NCBI GenBank assembly: GCA_034440575.1
Contig: JAOTOL010001554.1
Span: 287,001-351,000 of the forward strand
Source of the DNA: Imbricaverruca yamaguchii
Taxonomy: Eukaryota; Arthropoda; Thecostraca; Neoverrucidae
Length of the DNA: 64,000 bases
Reading direction: 5' to 3'
Every line of letters starts with the position of its first letter. The first letter of the stretch is position 1. Below are positions 11,170 through 22,205 of this stretch, one piece after another. The translations under genes were made by a program, and so were the position numbers. The notes beneath the pieces were generated by a model. That model saw only the letters and a list, made by a program, of their open reading frames with translations. It was not told where the DNA came from and ran no database searches.

Positions 11170-11344
11170 CAGTGTGGAATAATGACATCACAGGAGTCAG
11201 GGAAGTGATATCACGGGATTCAGGTGTCAATGACTGGTTTGGTTAGGTAAGGTTAGGTTACAACCTATCCTAACCTAACCTGACCTTAGCTAACCTAACC
11301 AGTCATTGACACCCGACTCATGTGATGTCACTGTTCTCCACTGT
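11170..11344. repeat. Foldback (MITE-like) element with TTAGG-rich arms
   Basis: The two halves are inverted copies. The inner arm 11223-11260 ('ggtgtcaatgactggtt' then GGTTAGG motifs) pairs with 11261-11313, and the outer arm around 'aatgacatcaca' (11180-11192) pairs with 'tgtgatgtcactg' (11321-11333). The left arm has an extra ~20 bp. There is no coding sequence. It sits inside the LINE A copy and may mark an insertion or the site of the internal deletion. Confidence 0.75.
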
Positions 11345-11404
11345 ATGCCTCTTTACTAATCACTAGCCTTTGCAGTGTATCACTGGCTTTCGCAGATGGC
11401 AGTA

Positions 11405-11660
11405 TGAAGACAGTATTCACCAACATGGTATTAGAAAACTGGAACCAGCTGCCAGAAACCATTGTCAGTAGCAGCACATTGAACACATTTAAAACAACAT
11501 AGACAATGATTATAAGAATAGTGGGCTTGCTTTTCAGTATTCCATGCAGGGCTGGTCGACAGATTTGGTTGGAAACTGGTTGAGTGTACAGAATGCAACC
11601 AAGAAGGGCCCTTGTGGCTCATAGTTGCACTAATCTTTTATGTCTTTATGTCAAAACAAT
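11405..11660 (+). mobile_element. LINE A 3' end with octamer tail
   Basis: This is the plus-strand counterpart of 7240-7490: the end of the reverse transcriptase frame ('tggaaccagctgccagaaac'), the 3' UTR with 'aagaagggcccttgtggctc', and two copies of a TCTTTATG octamer at about 11637-11652. It probably closes the element that starts at 9508. Confidence 0.85.
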
Positions 11661-11714
11661 GAATAAGGTAAAGGTGTAATTACAACATTGGCTTTAATGC
11701 AAGCTGGTGGGACA

Positions 11715-11800
11715 CAAAACATTCGAAATGACACTAATTTCATGACAAATGTTTACATCCTATTGTACTCATTTTGACATCACACACCTAACAAAAACCC
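11715..11800 (-). repeat. Dispersed ~70-bp repeat fragment, second copy
   Basis: Reverse complement of this piece matches 1503-1573. It includes 'acatcctattgtactcatt' and 'tcacacacctaac'. It has no coding signal. Confidence 0.5.
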
Positions 11801-12009
11801 AGTAGTTTAACACTACATCACCTCCTTCAAAATATACCTGGTTCACAATATACTAGGAGTGATGTCACCAACAGCTGACTAGCAGTCAACTGACATTGAC
11901 TAAGATTGTGAGAGGTAATACTTGAAGATTACCAGTAGGTACTATGCCCATTAGTTTGGAATTCAGAATTCAATATTGGAGGACCTGAAGGCCATCCAAT
12001 GTGAATAAT

Positions 12010-12043
12010 CTTCCCAAGGAGTCCTTGAGGACTCCTTGGGAAG
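12010..12043. repeat. Perfect 15-bp inverted repeat with 4-base loop
   Basis: Arms 12010-12024 and 12029-12043 are exact reverse complements around the loop TTGA. No T-run or gene border follows, so it is a structural curiosity and not a terminator. Confidence 0.8.
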
Positions 12044-12625
12044 TCCTTCTCCTGCTGATTCACTGATGGTACTTCACAAGTTCATCTAAGCCTTTCTGCA
12101 GTGAGATATGCTCATTGTGTCCGGTTTTTGCCCACCTTAACGACTCACCTTAACGAGTACCACATCACACCAGTTGTAAATTATGTGAAATAGGGTGGAA
12201 TACACCCTTAACTTAATGAACACATCTGACCCTACAACATCAACTATCCTTACTATGAGCAGGCAGGGCAACTTCCCCGGTCCTGCCCATCAGCTCTGTT
12301 TTATCGGAGTAGCCGTGGAGGTTGAAGGTAAAGGTAATTGGAGGTTGGAGGTAATCCTGGAGGTTGAGCTCCCCCCGTCGCACGGTGCCAGTTGTGACGG
12401 GGGACCAACACACCTCTTTGGTCCTGATATCCCGGAGGGACGGGCGGGCTCGTGGGGCCTCACGCCGGCCAAGTGGCTAGTCGCCTCGGGCCGGGGACCT
12501 GGGATTCTTCCCATTGTCTGCCGGCCCGGCCGGCTGTGGTCAAGGAGTGGGCGGTGCTGGACCTCGGTCGGGGTGGCGAGTCTCTCTCTCTCCCGGCCGG
12601 CCGAAGGCCGGAGGAGCCAGAAAAA

Positions 12626-14046
12626 TGAAGACAAGACGAGGTGCAGAGCTGATCGCCACAAACAATGTAATACTGACTTTCGATTCAACTGACTTGCTCT
12701 CTGAGATCCGAGTGGGTTACATCCGGGTCAAGGTGCGACTTTTTCTTCCAAACCTATTGCGTTGTTTTAAACGTCAGAAATATGGGCACACCAACCAATA
12801 CTGTAGAAATCGTCCTGTGTGTAGCAAGTGTGCCTCCCTAGACCACAGTAGCGACCAATGTACCTCAGAAGTGCCATTCTGCGTCAACTGCGGCAGAGGA
12901 CAGGATCCCCACACATCGTTCGACCACGCCTGCCCTAGCTACTCCAAAGAGAAGGAAATTATGTCGATCAACCATAATGAAAAGGTAAGGTTTCGCGAAG
13001 CTTGGGATCTTTACGATCACACACACCCGAGAATATCGTACTCAACAAAAGCTAAAAATGTCACTTCGGTTCCACGGCGAGTATAGACAGCTGAAGCAAA
13101 CTAACTCGTTGCAGCACTACGTGAGGTTCTTTGCTCCTTCGGCTTACTCGTCGCCCTGTCCACAAGGCATGGGACCGAGGTTCCACCACCCACAAGTGAC
13201 GCCGTTCGACCACCGGAGGCCCCCTTCCAACCAACACCCGAAGGTGGTGCGTGGACGCTGGTACAACGGTCAAAGAGGTCTCCTCGATCCTTTCCGCCCC
13301 ATCCTAGCCCCTATCCTATCATATCCCAATCCCAGTCCTAGTCCAGTTTGAAATCCCCACCTCCCATCCCCCATCCGCCCTCCAACCCACCCTCTCCTCC
13401 CTCACGCCCCACCACCACCTGCAAACCTAGCCTCTCTACCTCCTCCCTACCTGGCACTCCCCTTCCCTCAGTCATATCCACCGATGCCCAATCCATTTCC
13501 AACCTTTCTACACTCGCATCCGCCTCAAATCAGACATCCTCACGTACCACAGCACCATCAATTGCACAAAAATCCTTACCATCCACATCCATGCCTCCTA
13601 CCTCCAACACAGCCATTACCAACACGTCCTCTTGCCAGCCCTCAGCATCCAAGCTCACCTCCCGCTCGCTCCCCCTGATCTCCCTACACTCCATGGCAGC
13701 CGCACCCGCGACCCGACCAACCGGAGTCGCGGCACACCCTGGAGCTCCTGATCTGGGCGCACGGGGACGGACAACCCGACGTGATTCCGCTCATTCGAGT
13801 CCGGAATCCAGAAGCCCACGTCCAACCGCAACCCCTTCACTGTCACCACCAGTCTCAACCGTGATGGGGCCGCCTGTCACCCCTCCCCCACGTCGAGCTA
13901 GTCACCCCCGATCTGCCCCCAACTTCGAATCGCACGACGAAGCGAGCTCTCCCAGGGGCGGTGTCTCCTTCCGAGATCGGCAGTCCCGGTCACGGCCGCG
14001 TAGCCAAGCGCCTGAGGAAGTGAGGTCGGAAACGGAGAACACCTAA
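12626..14046 (+). pseudogene. LINE ORF1, CCHC zinc-knuckle (gag-like) protein
   Basis: ORF1 of this clade is a nucleic-acid chaperone that packages LINE RNA. The first frame shows NNVILTFDSTDLLSEI, then VKVRLFLPNLLRCF, then three consecutive zinc knuckles ending in VNCG...HTSFDHACPSYSKEKEI. In the first knuckle the second Cys is Arg (RCFKRQKYGH). A stop after PRRV (13084-13086) and a frame change break the gene. From 13348 a Pro/Ser/Thr-rich tail runs to a stop at 14044-14046. Start 12626 is the first ATG before the conserved block; an upstream start in the leader is possible. Confidence 0.82.
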
Positions 14047-14101
14047 CTCGTCCTCGTCCCCATTTTTTTAAGCTCACAACTCACTTTTATATATTTGACG
14101 T

Positions 14102-15755
14102 ATGAGTTTTATTCTGCAATGGAATTGCAGAGGTTTGAGAACCAGCCTCAACGATCTCCAAACTATTCTGCACTCACGAGTACCGCTGGCGGTTTGTTTC
14201 CACGAGACGAGGCTTTCTCCTCATGCACATTTCCACCTGAAAGACTACACTGTGTTGCGTAAGGATATTTCCTCTCGCACTGTGGCGCACGGCGGAGTCC
14301 TCATAGCCGTGCACAACTCTGATCACTCCCTTTCACGAAATATCTATCTCTTCGAATATCCAGTGTGTTGCTGCTCGTATAAAAATATCCCGCCATGCCG
14401 TTACCATACGCAGCATATATTTACCACCGGGAGAGACCTTTCCACTTGCTGAGCTGTCTCAAATGGTGGGGCATCTAACACTACCGGTGATGGTGTGCGG
14501 AGATTTTAACGCGCATCACCCTCTCTGGGGTTCAAACATGGTGACGAGCCGTGGACGTGATATGGAGCGGTTCGTACGAGACTTCCCACTCTGCGTCCTT
14601 AACACAGGAAAGCCAACACATTTTACATTGCCCACAGGACAGACCTTTGTGCTGGATCTCACCCTCTGCAGCCCAGAAGTGGCACCGTTTTTAGAATGGA
14701 CCGTGGATGGCTACCCGTGCAACAGTTACCACTTCCCTGTTTGGTCTCGTTTTGTTCACCGTGTTCTTGTAAGCCGACGACCCCCCAGATAGATATTTAA
14801 TATCCAATAGATATCCAAGCAAGTCTTGAGTGTACACTACGCGGCCACTCCGACGAATCTGCTATATCCGTGGAGACGTTCACGGCGGATATTGTGCGGA
14901 GTGCTGAACGGCACAGACCTCGATCATCGGGAACATCAGTTCGCGTGCCCGTCCCATGGTGGTCGGAAAGGTGCCGAGAGGCCTTGATAGCCAAGAAGAG
15001 GGCGCTTCGTGTCTTTAATAGAAATAGCTGTACGCCAAACTTAATAGCTTTCCGCAAAGCGCGGGCAGTCGCCAGACGTACCATCGCCGAAGCAAAACGG
15101 GACTCGTGGAAAGCGTATGTCAACACTCTAAACCGTTCCACGTCATTGACATCTGTATGGTCCCGCATAAAATGTTTCTCCGGAGGTATACGCCACATCC
15201 ACTCCCCACCCTGCATATGGCTGGCCGAGACATCGACCCGGAAGAAGTGGCCGACGAGATCGGACGAGCTCTATCAGCACGATCGAAATAAAGTAATATT
15301 GTGCGCTTCTCAAACTACAAGGCTCGTTGCGAGGCACGCACCATTGATTTTTCAACCACAAACCTCCTTGAATACAACGTTCCATTTTCTATTTCCGAAC
15401 TGACTGCAGCTATCAGTACTCTGAAGAGTGTCGCAGAGAGTCCTGATACATTGCACAATGACATCATCAAACGTTTGTCTGCAAAAGCCTTATAAACACT
15501 CCTGAAGATACTGAATGGCATGTGGACAGCCGGCACATTTCCATCTTCGTGGCGAAGGGCAGTTGTAGTGTCTATACGTAAGCCAAACAAAACAGGAACG
15601 GACCCAGTGCATTATCGCCCCATCTCGTTAACATGCTGCCTATGTAAGTTGTTTGAAAAGATGGTGAATGTCAGACTAATATGGTGTTTAGAACACAACA
15701 ATCTCCTCACTGGGATACATAGTGGGTTTCGAAAACACCGGGATCATTCGAAAAA
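14102..15755 (+). pseudogene. LINE ORF2, endonuclease and partial reverse transcriptase, several breaks
   Basis: ORF2 begins at ATG 14102 with the endonuclease: ILQWNCRGLRTSLNDL, then a His in VCFHETRLS where Gln or Glu is usual, then VMVCGDFNAHHPLWGS (from 14463) and the last motif as NSYHFPVW, where the catalytic Asp of SDHFP is Tyr. From 14870 a linker with VPWWSERCREALIAKKRA and the AKRDSWKAY helix follows, then the reverse transcriptase start with FPSSWRRAVVVSIRKPNK and HYRPISLTCCLCKLFEKMVN. At least four frame breaks and stops exist (for example after 14452 and the TAA at 15493). The polymerase catalytic box is absent because of truncation. Confidence 0.85.
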
Positions 15756-15930
15756 TCAGGGACTGCGGATAGGATTGAGTGAGTTTGGAGTGATTGTAAG
15801 TATTGCAATTATTTAGCAACTGTTCCTGACAATACAGAAATGCATTTGTTTAAAATGTATTGATGCAACTACAACGGGCGCAGCATTCGTTCTTTCAGTA
15901 AGTTCGCCTCCTGGATCCAACGTGGCAGAA
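15756..15930. other. Junction spacer between LINE and Harbinger relic
   Basis: This A/T-rich piece ('caattatttagcaac', 'aaaatgtattgatgc') has no recognisable coding sequence. One edge is the 3' truncation point of the LINE, so it probably contains the left end of the Harbinger-derived insertion or old flank. Confidence 0.4.
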
Positions 15931-15935
15931 CCGGC

Positions 15936-16208
15936 TCACGATAATGTGACGGGCCCGATAATGTTACGAATGATAGCACACGCAAACACCATGGGTGGAA
16001 TGAATATGAAGTGTTCAGATTTTTTGAGAAGGCGACGCCAGCGGGCCTTCAGGCGGCCGAATGCGTGCTTCACCACTACTCTTGCCGCTGCGAGGCGTGC
16101 GTTGTAGAACCTCTTCGTCTGGTCTATCTCCGAAGTACGATCGAATGATCCATTGTACGCCTTCACCAACCATGGGAGAAGTGGATACGCCCCATCGCCG
16201 GCGATCAC
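15936..16208 (-). pseudogene. PIF/Harbinger transposase, C-terminal fragment
   Basis: The minus-strand frame reads IAGDGAYPLLPWL, then QTKRFYNARLAAARVVVKHAFGRLKARWRRL, and ends near IIRNI. These are the conserved second catalytic Asp block (GDxxYPLxPWL) and the following block with the catalytic Glu region (VVVExAFGxLKxRW) of PIF/Harbinger (HARBI1-like) nucleases. The Glu position is Lys here (VVKHAFG), so the fragment is inactive. The N-terminal half of the nuclease was not identified; a neighbouring frame up to 16441 may hold decayed parts. No inverted repeats were recognised. Confidence 0.82.
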
Positions 16209-16464
16209 CAGGAGAACCTGCCGTCCACCGACGTGTACAGAACTGTAACAAGTGCAGTAAGCGATTCAATTGAATTATGCATCGACGGTGATATCTCCTG
16301 GCTTGAATGATTACAACTGAGGTTTTGCCAAGGACATTTGACATGATACTGCCATTTTTGAGTCAGGGTGAACATCACACAAAGCGTTCGCAAAAATATT
16401 TCGCGGTTGTTTTCAAAACGGAAACTAAAAGCTCTAGACAAATATTGATATATTCGATACCTTT

Positions 16465-16985
16465 CGATTTTTTTTATTTTTCTTCAATTTGTCTTTTTGT
16501 AATGGGTAGAGCGGACCGAAAAAAACTTTCTTTGAACTCAACTTGCTCTCGTAAAAATGCTTACTTTAGCCAGAATTTTCGACTTTAGCTCTAATGGGAA
16601 AATATGCAAACATAAAAAGTAAACAAAAACAGGGAAAATCCTCTGGTGCGGTTTGTTTCGTCCATAAAGATGAGCAAACGCTGGGAGTTGTATTGAAATG
16701 TATTTATCCATCAAAGCGTGACGATTGGTTGAACTTTTCTGGGGGTGACCCAATTTGACCTTGACTAACTCATTGAATGGGCGCTGTATAACTTCTGCAG
16801 TTGATGTCCCACAAAACCCCAATAACAACAACGACTAACTCATTGACCCTAGATGACCTGACATAATTTTTTTAAACAAAACATGTCAAATTGATGTGAG
16901 AAAATGCATGCAGTATTTTGGCGCGTTGTCGCGTGCCGTTAATTCATTATACGCTGAAACCTTAGGGGGCGGATAATCCTCCAAT
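16465..16985 (-). repeat. Dispersed A/T-rich element, copy 2 (reverse, partial)
   Basis: Reverse complement matches 17240-17640 and 1-330: 'gggtagagcggaccg', 'gagcaaacgctggga', 'agcgtgacgattggttgaac', and the GGTGACC/TTGACCTTGACTAACTC cluster. It contains a local duplication of 'gactaactcattga' (16763 and 16834) not seen in the other copies. Confidence 0.75.
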
Positions 16986-17084
16986 ACTGCGTTTAAGATG
17001 GCTAAGACGATTAAGGTTGATTATATTATGTTGAGCTGTTTTGTTGACTATGCTTAATGACATTTTTTTCCAATGCAAGCCTTG

Positions 17085-17125
17085 ACATCCTATTGCACTT
17101 GTTTCAACATCTCACACATAACAAA
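17085..17125 (-). repeat. Dispersed ~70-bp repeat fragment, third copy (short)
   Basis: 'cttgacatcctattgcac' and 'aacatctcacacataac' match the reverse complement of 1503-1560. Confidence 0.45.
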
Positions 17126-17139
17126 ACACTATGATTTGA

Positions 17140-17985
17140 ACCCGCGCCGTCTCGAAGGGGGTTCTTCAACCGCCCCCCCTCAGATTTTTCGCGAATAGTG
17201 AAAGAACGGCGCGCAGCAGCGCGCCGAAATTTTGCGTGACTCTTTCCATACCAATTTGGCATATTGTGTCAAAAGATTGACGTCAGGTCATCTATGGTCA
17301 ACGAGTTAGTCGAGGTCAAGTTAGGTCACCTCCCAAAAAATCAATATCGTCACGCTTTAACGGATACACATATTTTAATGAAACTTTCTGCGTTTGCTTA
17401 TCTTTAGGGATGCAACAAAAGTTACGATATAAATTTGTCGTTTTTTTCCGTTTTTTTATATAAATTACTTATTAGTTTTGCTTTTAGTTATTTATATACT
17501 TATTAGTTTACTTATATGTTTGCCTATTATAGTTCAAATCGAAGGTCCTGGCTAAAGTAAGCATTTTTTATTAGTGCGAGTTGACTTCAAACGTTTTTCA
17601 GTCCGCTCTATCCATCAGAAAGGGAAAATAGAAGAAGACTTGAAAACTCAAAATTTTCAATAAACAAAAAAATTGGTGGCCAAAATGGTATGGTCCTGGC
17701 CTACTTTGCCGTCCTTTTCTGCTTCCAAATATTTTGGTGTTTTTTCCTTCTCAAATATCCACCAAAATGAACTCCCCAGAGCCAAAAACATCATGTATCT
17801 CGTGAAATTATACGCCCCCCTAGCGATGTCACTTGGGGGGGGGGGGGCGGTGTCGGACCCTACTCGTCGAGCGGTTTCTTATGACACCTCGTTTTCGTAC
17901 GACGCTTAGTTTTGATACAGGAGGGCGTTCCTATCTCCCCTCCCCCCCCGAGACGGGATGTGAGGATCTGACCGGAGAGAACACT
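17140..17985 (+). repeat. Dispersed A/T-rich element, copy 3 (nearly complete, GC-rich inverted ends)
   Basis: The element starts near 'aacccgcgccgtctcg' and ends near 'cgagacgggatgtgagg'. The copy at 61070-61910 lies in the opposite orientation and has the same kind of ends, so the G-run plus CCGTCTCG parts form terminal inverted repeats. The body is A/T-rich with the AGGTCA-type cluster at 17307-17330. There is no transposase. The G-run at 17836-17847 is longer than in other copies. It behaves like a non-autonomous DNA transposon. Confidence 0.75.
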
Positions 17986-18034
17986 GGCCCATTATGATCA
18001 TTATTTATTAGTGCATATACGTATGCATACATAA

Positions 18035-18040
<6 letters not shown>

Positions 18041-18116
<76 letters not shown>
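18041..18116. repeat. (AT)38 microsatellite
   Basis: Uninterrupted AT dinucleotides over 76 bases. A second run of eight to nine AT units lies at 18134-18151. The Tyr/Ile-rich frames across it are artefacts. Confidence 0.98.
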
Positions 18117-18119
<3 letters not shown>

Positions 18120-18234
18120 TATGTACATACACACATATATATATATATATACATTGGTAGTTTACTATCCTGCATAACCTCTGGCATTGCACACAATATG
18201 CATGGTGTGTAACCACATCATTCATCTCATGGTA

Positions 18235-18305
18235 TCTTCCCTTTAACTCAGATGGACCCTTATGGCTCGTATTAATAGATCAAAATCACTTTATGACTTT
18301 TGGGC
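18235..18305 (+). mobile_element. LINE B-type 3' end relic
   Basis: 'cagatggacccttatggctc' and 'cactttatgactttt' match the 3' terminus of the LINE at 44831-44897 ('cagatgggcccttgtggccc', then ACTTTATG octamers). Only this tail remains. Confidence 0.6.
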
Positions 18306-18789
18306 TTGAAATGAAAAGAACACACACACTTGGTCAAACATGCAAGAAATATTGTCCCCTTACCTCGAAGTTTTCTATCAACTCTTCCGGCTACTAAGGA
18401 ACAATATATTCCAACCACACCGTGTTCCTTGGCCTGCTTGGTCCTCACTCGTCCATCGCCCCGGTGCGGTGGTAAACAAATTATATTTGCTCCACCAGAG
18501 ATGTTCACATCCAGGTATGCACCACTGCACCTACACGCACGTAGGTGATACACATCAAGAACAAAACAACACTTGGACCAATATTTATGGACCTCCGTAC
18601 TTCAACGGCCATATTTCACACTTCTTGTCAACTCGAAGCCAAAAACTAGCTGATGAATTGAGATCACCCACGAAATTGGGAACCTCCTACCACCCACACA
18701 AATGTGAACTATGGAAACAAAAGCACAATTGTATCACCGTCGCCATTATTGCCTTCGATCATTTTTATACTATTTCTTACATACTATAA
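18306..18789. other. No gene seen
   Basis: This is unique-looking A/C-rich DNA between the LINE B relic and the LINE A copy. No exon, repeat or RNA gene was recognised. Confidence 0.4.
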
Positions 18790-18802
18790 TAATACCATAG
18801 AA

Positions 18803-19607
18803 CTAGTACTTTTCTGGTAAGTACGAACCAGTATATCTCGGTCCCACCGGAGCCGAGATTGCGTCGTAAACAGCGTAATAGTCTGCTCTGTTGAAATTTG
18901 GAACCTTTACCAAATTATCCTGAATAATTTCCCCTACATGTGCCTTGAATCTAACTATGTTATGGTGACTTCTTCCCAGAATTTTTCCTGCAGTCAAGTC
19001 TTGAACCAAGTCACTTAAATCCGAGAATACAAGCTCCAAGAATGAACCATGCCTAGTAGGTTCCGATACAAACTGGTGTAAGAACAGGTCCTCTTCAAGG
19101 CATTTCCTAAACATTTTGCATGATGGGAGCCAATACCAGCATTTTCACATCCTTTTAGATTAAAGTCACGAAGAATAAGGCACTTCCTCTTAAAGTTTCT
19201 ACTGATTTCCTCACAAATCAACTTGTCAAGGTCCAGTTGCTGCGAATGTGGCAGTGTTCCTGATCGGTAGAAAGCTCCTATCCTCAGAGTATTGCTGTTG
19301 CCTTTTCCCACAGTGGCATCAAGCCAAATGGATTCCAAAGACACATTTTTATCCCCACCTGCTACTTTTTTAGAAATGAAGAAGCTATTCATATAGAGCA
19401 TTACACCACCCCCTTTCATTGCTGGACCCATATTGCACGAAAACATATTGCATCCCTGGATCTCATAGTCCTGTAAGTTATCTCCAAAATACCCTTAATT
19501 GACCCACGCCTCCGTAATGCAAACAAAATCTGGTTCCTCCTCAGCAACATAACACTTGAACTCATCAAATTTGGAACGGATACTCTGAGCATTAAACATC
19601 ATACATT
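18803..19607 (-). pseudogene. LINE A ORF2, endonuclease part (minus copy)
   Basis: This is the minus-strand relative of 10190-10960. It shows FNAQSIRSKFDEF, DFVCITEAWV followed by a stop at about 19495, IGAFYRSGTLPHSQQ, CLILRDFNLKG (Gly of GDFN lost), and RSHHNIVRF (Asp of SDHN changed to His). A frameshift lies near 19110. It ends at 18803 just after VPNFNRADYYAVYDAI, before any reverse transcriptase. The two ruined catalytic positions show it is dead. Confidence 0.85.
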
Positions 19608-19798
19608 TCACAAATGCTCCATAACCACCTTTGGCTTTTTCATACTGAGGAGTTCTCTTATCACTAGATGAACTATCACTCTGTCCCCTTGAACTGCTGC
19701 TATCCCTATTTGCCGACTTTGAGGTTCAATTGCCTTGGCTGACACTACTGGAATATTCCTGAGTTGGAAATGCAATTTCATCCCTCCCCACCCCATTT

Positions 19799-20746
19799 CC
19801 TAGTTTCCCTGAAGGACATGCTCGTACACTTTGCCTAACACATGGACGCCCTTCTCAGAGAAGTGCAGGCCATCCCTCTGATAGAGGTCCCACGATGCAT
19901 AAAACCTGCTCCACTCGTCTACAAATGTGAAACCTAGCTCATGGCAGAGCTTACCTACCCTGGCGTTAGTTGCCAGTGCCCTAGAGCTCCACTCAGGGGA
20001 GGCTCTAGCCCTGGGCAAAATTGCTGTTACAATGACTCTATTGTTACCCTTCAGGGTGGCCAGAAGTGCCCTGCACTCCGCAGAAGCGCCTCATTCCTAG
20101 CAGGACCTATGTTATTTACCCCTACGTGCACTATAACTGTACTAAACTGGTGATCACTGATGACCTGTGCCACCACAGGTACCAGGTCCTTCACATTGGC
20201 ACCAGGCCTGGTAATGCACGTCCTGTCCCTCCTACCTTTACAGAAAACCAGCTCTAAATGTCGCACACGAGAGTCTCCTACGGCCAGCACTGATTCCTTA
20301 CTACTACTATCCTGGGGGCAGTCATCCAATGCCTGGAACCTATTTGATGTCAATATGCCTGCCCGCTGGGCCGTTCGGCTAGGCTTCCTCCCGCTCCTAC
20401 CACCTGCCACCTGCCACTCACTGACCCTTTCCTTAGGTTCGCGGCTCCAAATCCTCCACCCCCTGACCTCATGCCACTTCCCCTCCTGTGACCTACCAGA
20501 ACTACCCCTACTCTGTTCACTATTAACACTCCCCTCTCGAGAAATCCCAGCCACCTCCACAGTAGGGGAAGCCTCAGCTACCTGGTGGCCTCCGACCACC
20601 TGGGCATATGATGTCCCTGCTACGGAATGACCCTTTGTTGCTTTATCTTGCTTACCCTGTACAAGAAGTGCAGCTTTGAGCTTGGAAAGCTCTGCCTTGA
20701 GGGTCCTAATCTCTTCCTCTAGTGCCGGCATCCTGGTCGAAACCAT
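19799..20746 (-). pseudogene. LINE A ORF1, near full length: coiled coil plus SGNH esterase
   Basis: This copy shows the whole layout of the family A ORF1. It starts at ATG 20746 with a predicted coiled coil (ALEEEIRTLKAELSKLKAAL), followed by a Ser/Gly-rich linker, and then the SGNH domain: VLAVGDSRVRHLEL, VIVHVGVNNIG, and DGLHFSEKGVHVLGKVYEHV. A frameshift near 20075-20090 separates the two halves. The ORF1 stop at 19799-19801 is 191 bp before the ORF2 similarity. Such esterase domains are known in CR1/L2-type ORF1 proteins; their substrate in retrotransposition is unclear. Confidence 0.87.
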
Positions 20747-20759
20747 CCTACACGCTGCA

Positions 20760-22009
20760 GCTTATGCCTAGATTTAGATTCAAATTAACTCGCTAAACAA
20801 CCGACAAAATAGCCAACTATCATTCACTATAAATCCCTACCTCCGATACGGTCAGTTAATTATCTGAGTACCTCAAGAAAAGTAACACGCTAAGCAGAAA
20901 CTATTAAACAATTGTTTTTTTTTTTGTTTTTGTAAAAATAAATAAATAAATAATATGTCTAATCTAATTGTCTTCTACACAAGTAGACAACTATATGAAT
21001 AACCCTTTTGATATCCCTTATGGCTAGACAGAAAAATGAACAGTCACACAGCACTTATGAATACCACCAACTTACTACCAATTAAACTCTATCTTAAGCT
21101 TAAACACCAAACACACTATGCACCACAAAAATCAATAAAGTATGTTAGGATAGCATGAATGTTGTCTAATGTACTTATGAAATCTACACACTTGTAATAT
21201 CTCCTACTACAGAAATCGAAGGGACGAGAACGCGCCTAAAGCCACGAGGCCTCGCCTAAACAAGATGGCGCACGGCAGCGTCGCTAGGTTGATATAGTAT
21301 AGTTTGCCTGCTACGAAAATGCTTATCAGATAAAAACTAATGAAATATAATCACAGAAGTAATTGCTAAACACCTATCCACAGCTTAGACTAGAGTACTG
21401 CCCTGTTCTGCAACGACTTATCTGGAAAGCTGGAGCTCCAAACGGACGTCCTTCCACCGTGTCACCTGGCGGCAAACTGATTCGTGTGATATCAATATCA
21501 ACAGGATTCGTGTGACATATGCGACACCCACCCCACAGAGGTGAATGCAGAGTGGACTGGGGGGAGATATGCCTACTCCCATGCAAATTGGTGGTGCCAT
21601 CCCGTCCTGGAAAAGCGCTCCTTCAGGAAAGCTCGATGGCACCCTTTCCCCCTTTGAGCGATTTCTCGATCAGCCGAATTCCCCTTTCACAACAAAAAGC
21701 ATGCTCAGTATACAACATTAAGTATGCTCGACCCACTCACGCTCGACGACGCCCCTTCAAAGACATGGCTCCTTCCCAATGACATTTCCTTGCTGTCTGT
21801 CGGGTCATTCTCCACCCATGTGACAGCGCTCCTTCCCAGACATGCTACATTTATAATTGCTTGACCCAAAACTCGATATTTATCACCAATCCGGGGGTGG
21901 ATATCCTTATATTTAGGATATATTTCCACATTGGAAAAAATAAAATAACCAATTATCATTAGCAGTGCGAAAACTTGGGTCATGAACCCCCCTGATTCAC
22001 CTGCGGGAC
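20760..22009. other. No gene seen; possible 5' flank of LINE A
   Basis: The part next to 20760 may be the 5' UTR of the minus-strand LINE A copy, since it lies directly upstream of its ORF1 start. It holds a T-run at 20913-20930 and short AAAT repeats at 20938-20954. The region 21374-22000 has no recognised exon. Confidence 0.4.
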
Positions 22010-22023
22010 CCCCAGACACGAGG
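22010..22023 (+). repeat. Left 14-bp target-site duplication of the SINE
   Basis: CCCCAGACACGAGG, identical to 22206-22219. Confidence 0.9.
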
Positions 22024-22205
22024 GGCGGGGATGGCCGAGTGGTTAAGGTGTCGGGCTATGGGTACCGAAGGTCCCGGGTTCGACTCTAGCGCCACTCAGG
22101 ACATTTCCAAATCCCGCGGCCCACCGGCGGAACAGTGTGGGCGGCCCCATTAGCCGTGAATGTGCATAAAGTGTGTCGTGAACCAACCAATAAACAATAA
22201 ACAAA
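22024..22205 (+). mobile_element. tRNA-derived SINE with target-site duplications
   Basis: The element of 182 bp starts with a tRNA-like head. An A-box (TGGCCGAGTGGTTAAGG, 22032-22048), as in Ser/Leu-type tRNAs, is followed about 30 bases later by a B-box (GGTTCGACTC, near 22078). The body is unrelated to tRNA and ends in an A-rich tail of AATAAACAATAAACAAA. Identical 14-bp copies of the target flank both sides, the mark of LINE-driven insertion. The acceptor stem does not pair, so it is not a tRNA gene. Confidence 0.9.

Larger units (their letters stand above)
12250..15755 (+). mobile_element. I/Jockey-superfamily LINE, ORF1 plus 5' half of ORF2
   Basis: The element contains a GC-rich leader (about 12250-12620), ORF1 with zinc knuckles (12626-14046), and ORF2 with endonuclease and the first part of the reverse transcriptase (14102-15755). 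It stops inside the reverse transcriptase, just after the motif GIHSGFRKHRD, where unrelated DNA leading to a Harbinger relic begins. The relic at 2430-4690 comes from the same clade and holds the missing C-terminal part, but whether they are one family cannot be judged without overlap. Confidence 0.85.

Noticed and set aside
18001..18225. Tyr/Ile-rich minus-strand peptides
   Set aside because: Translation of an AT microsatellite.
22024..22100. Functional tRNA-Ser/Leu gene
   Set aside because: The acceptor stem does not pair, and the target duplications flank a longer 182-bp unit, which shows a SINE.
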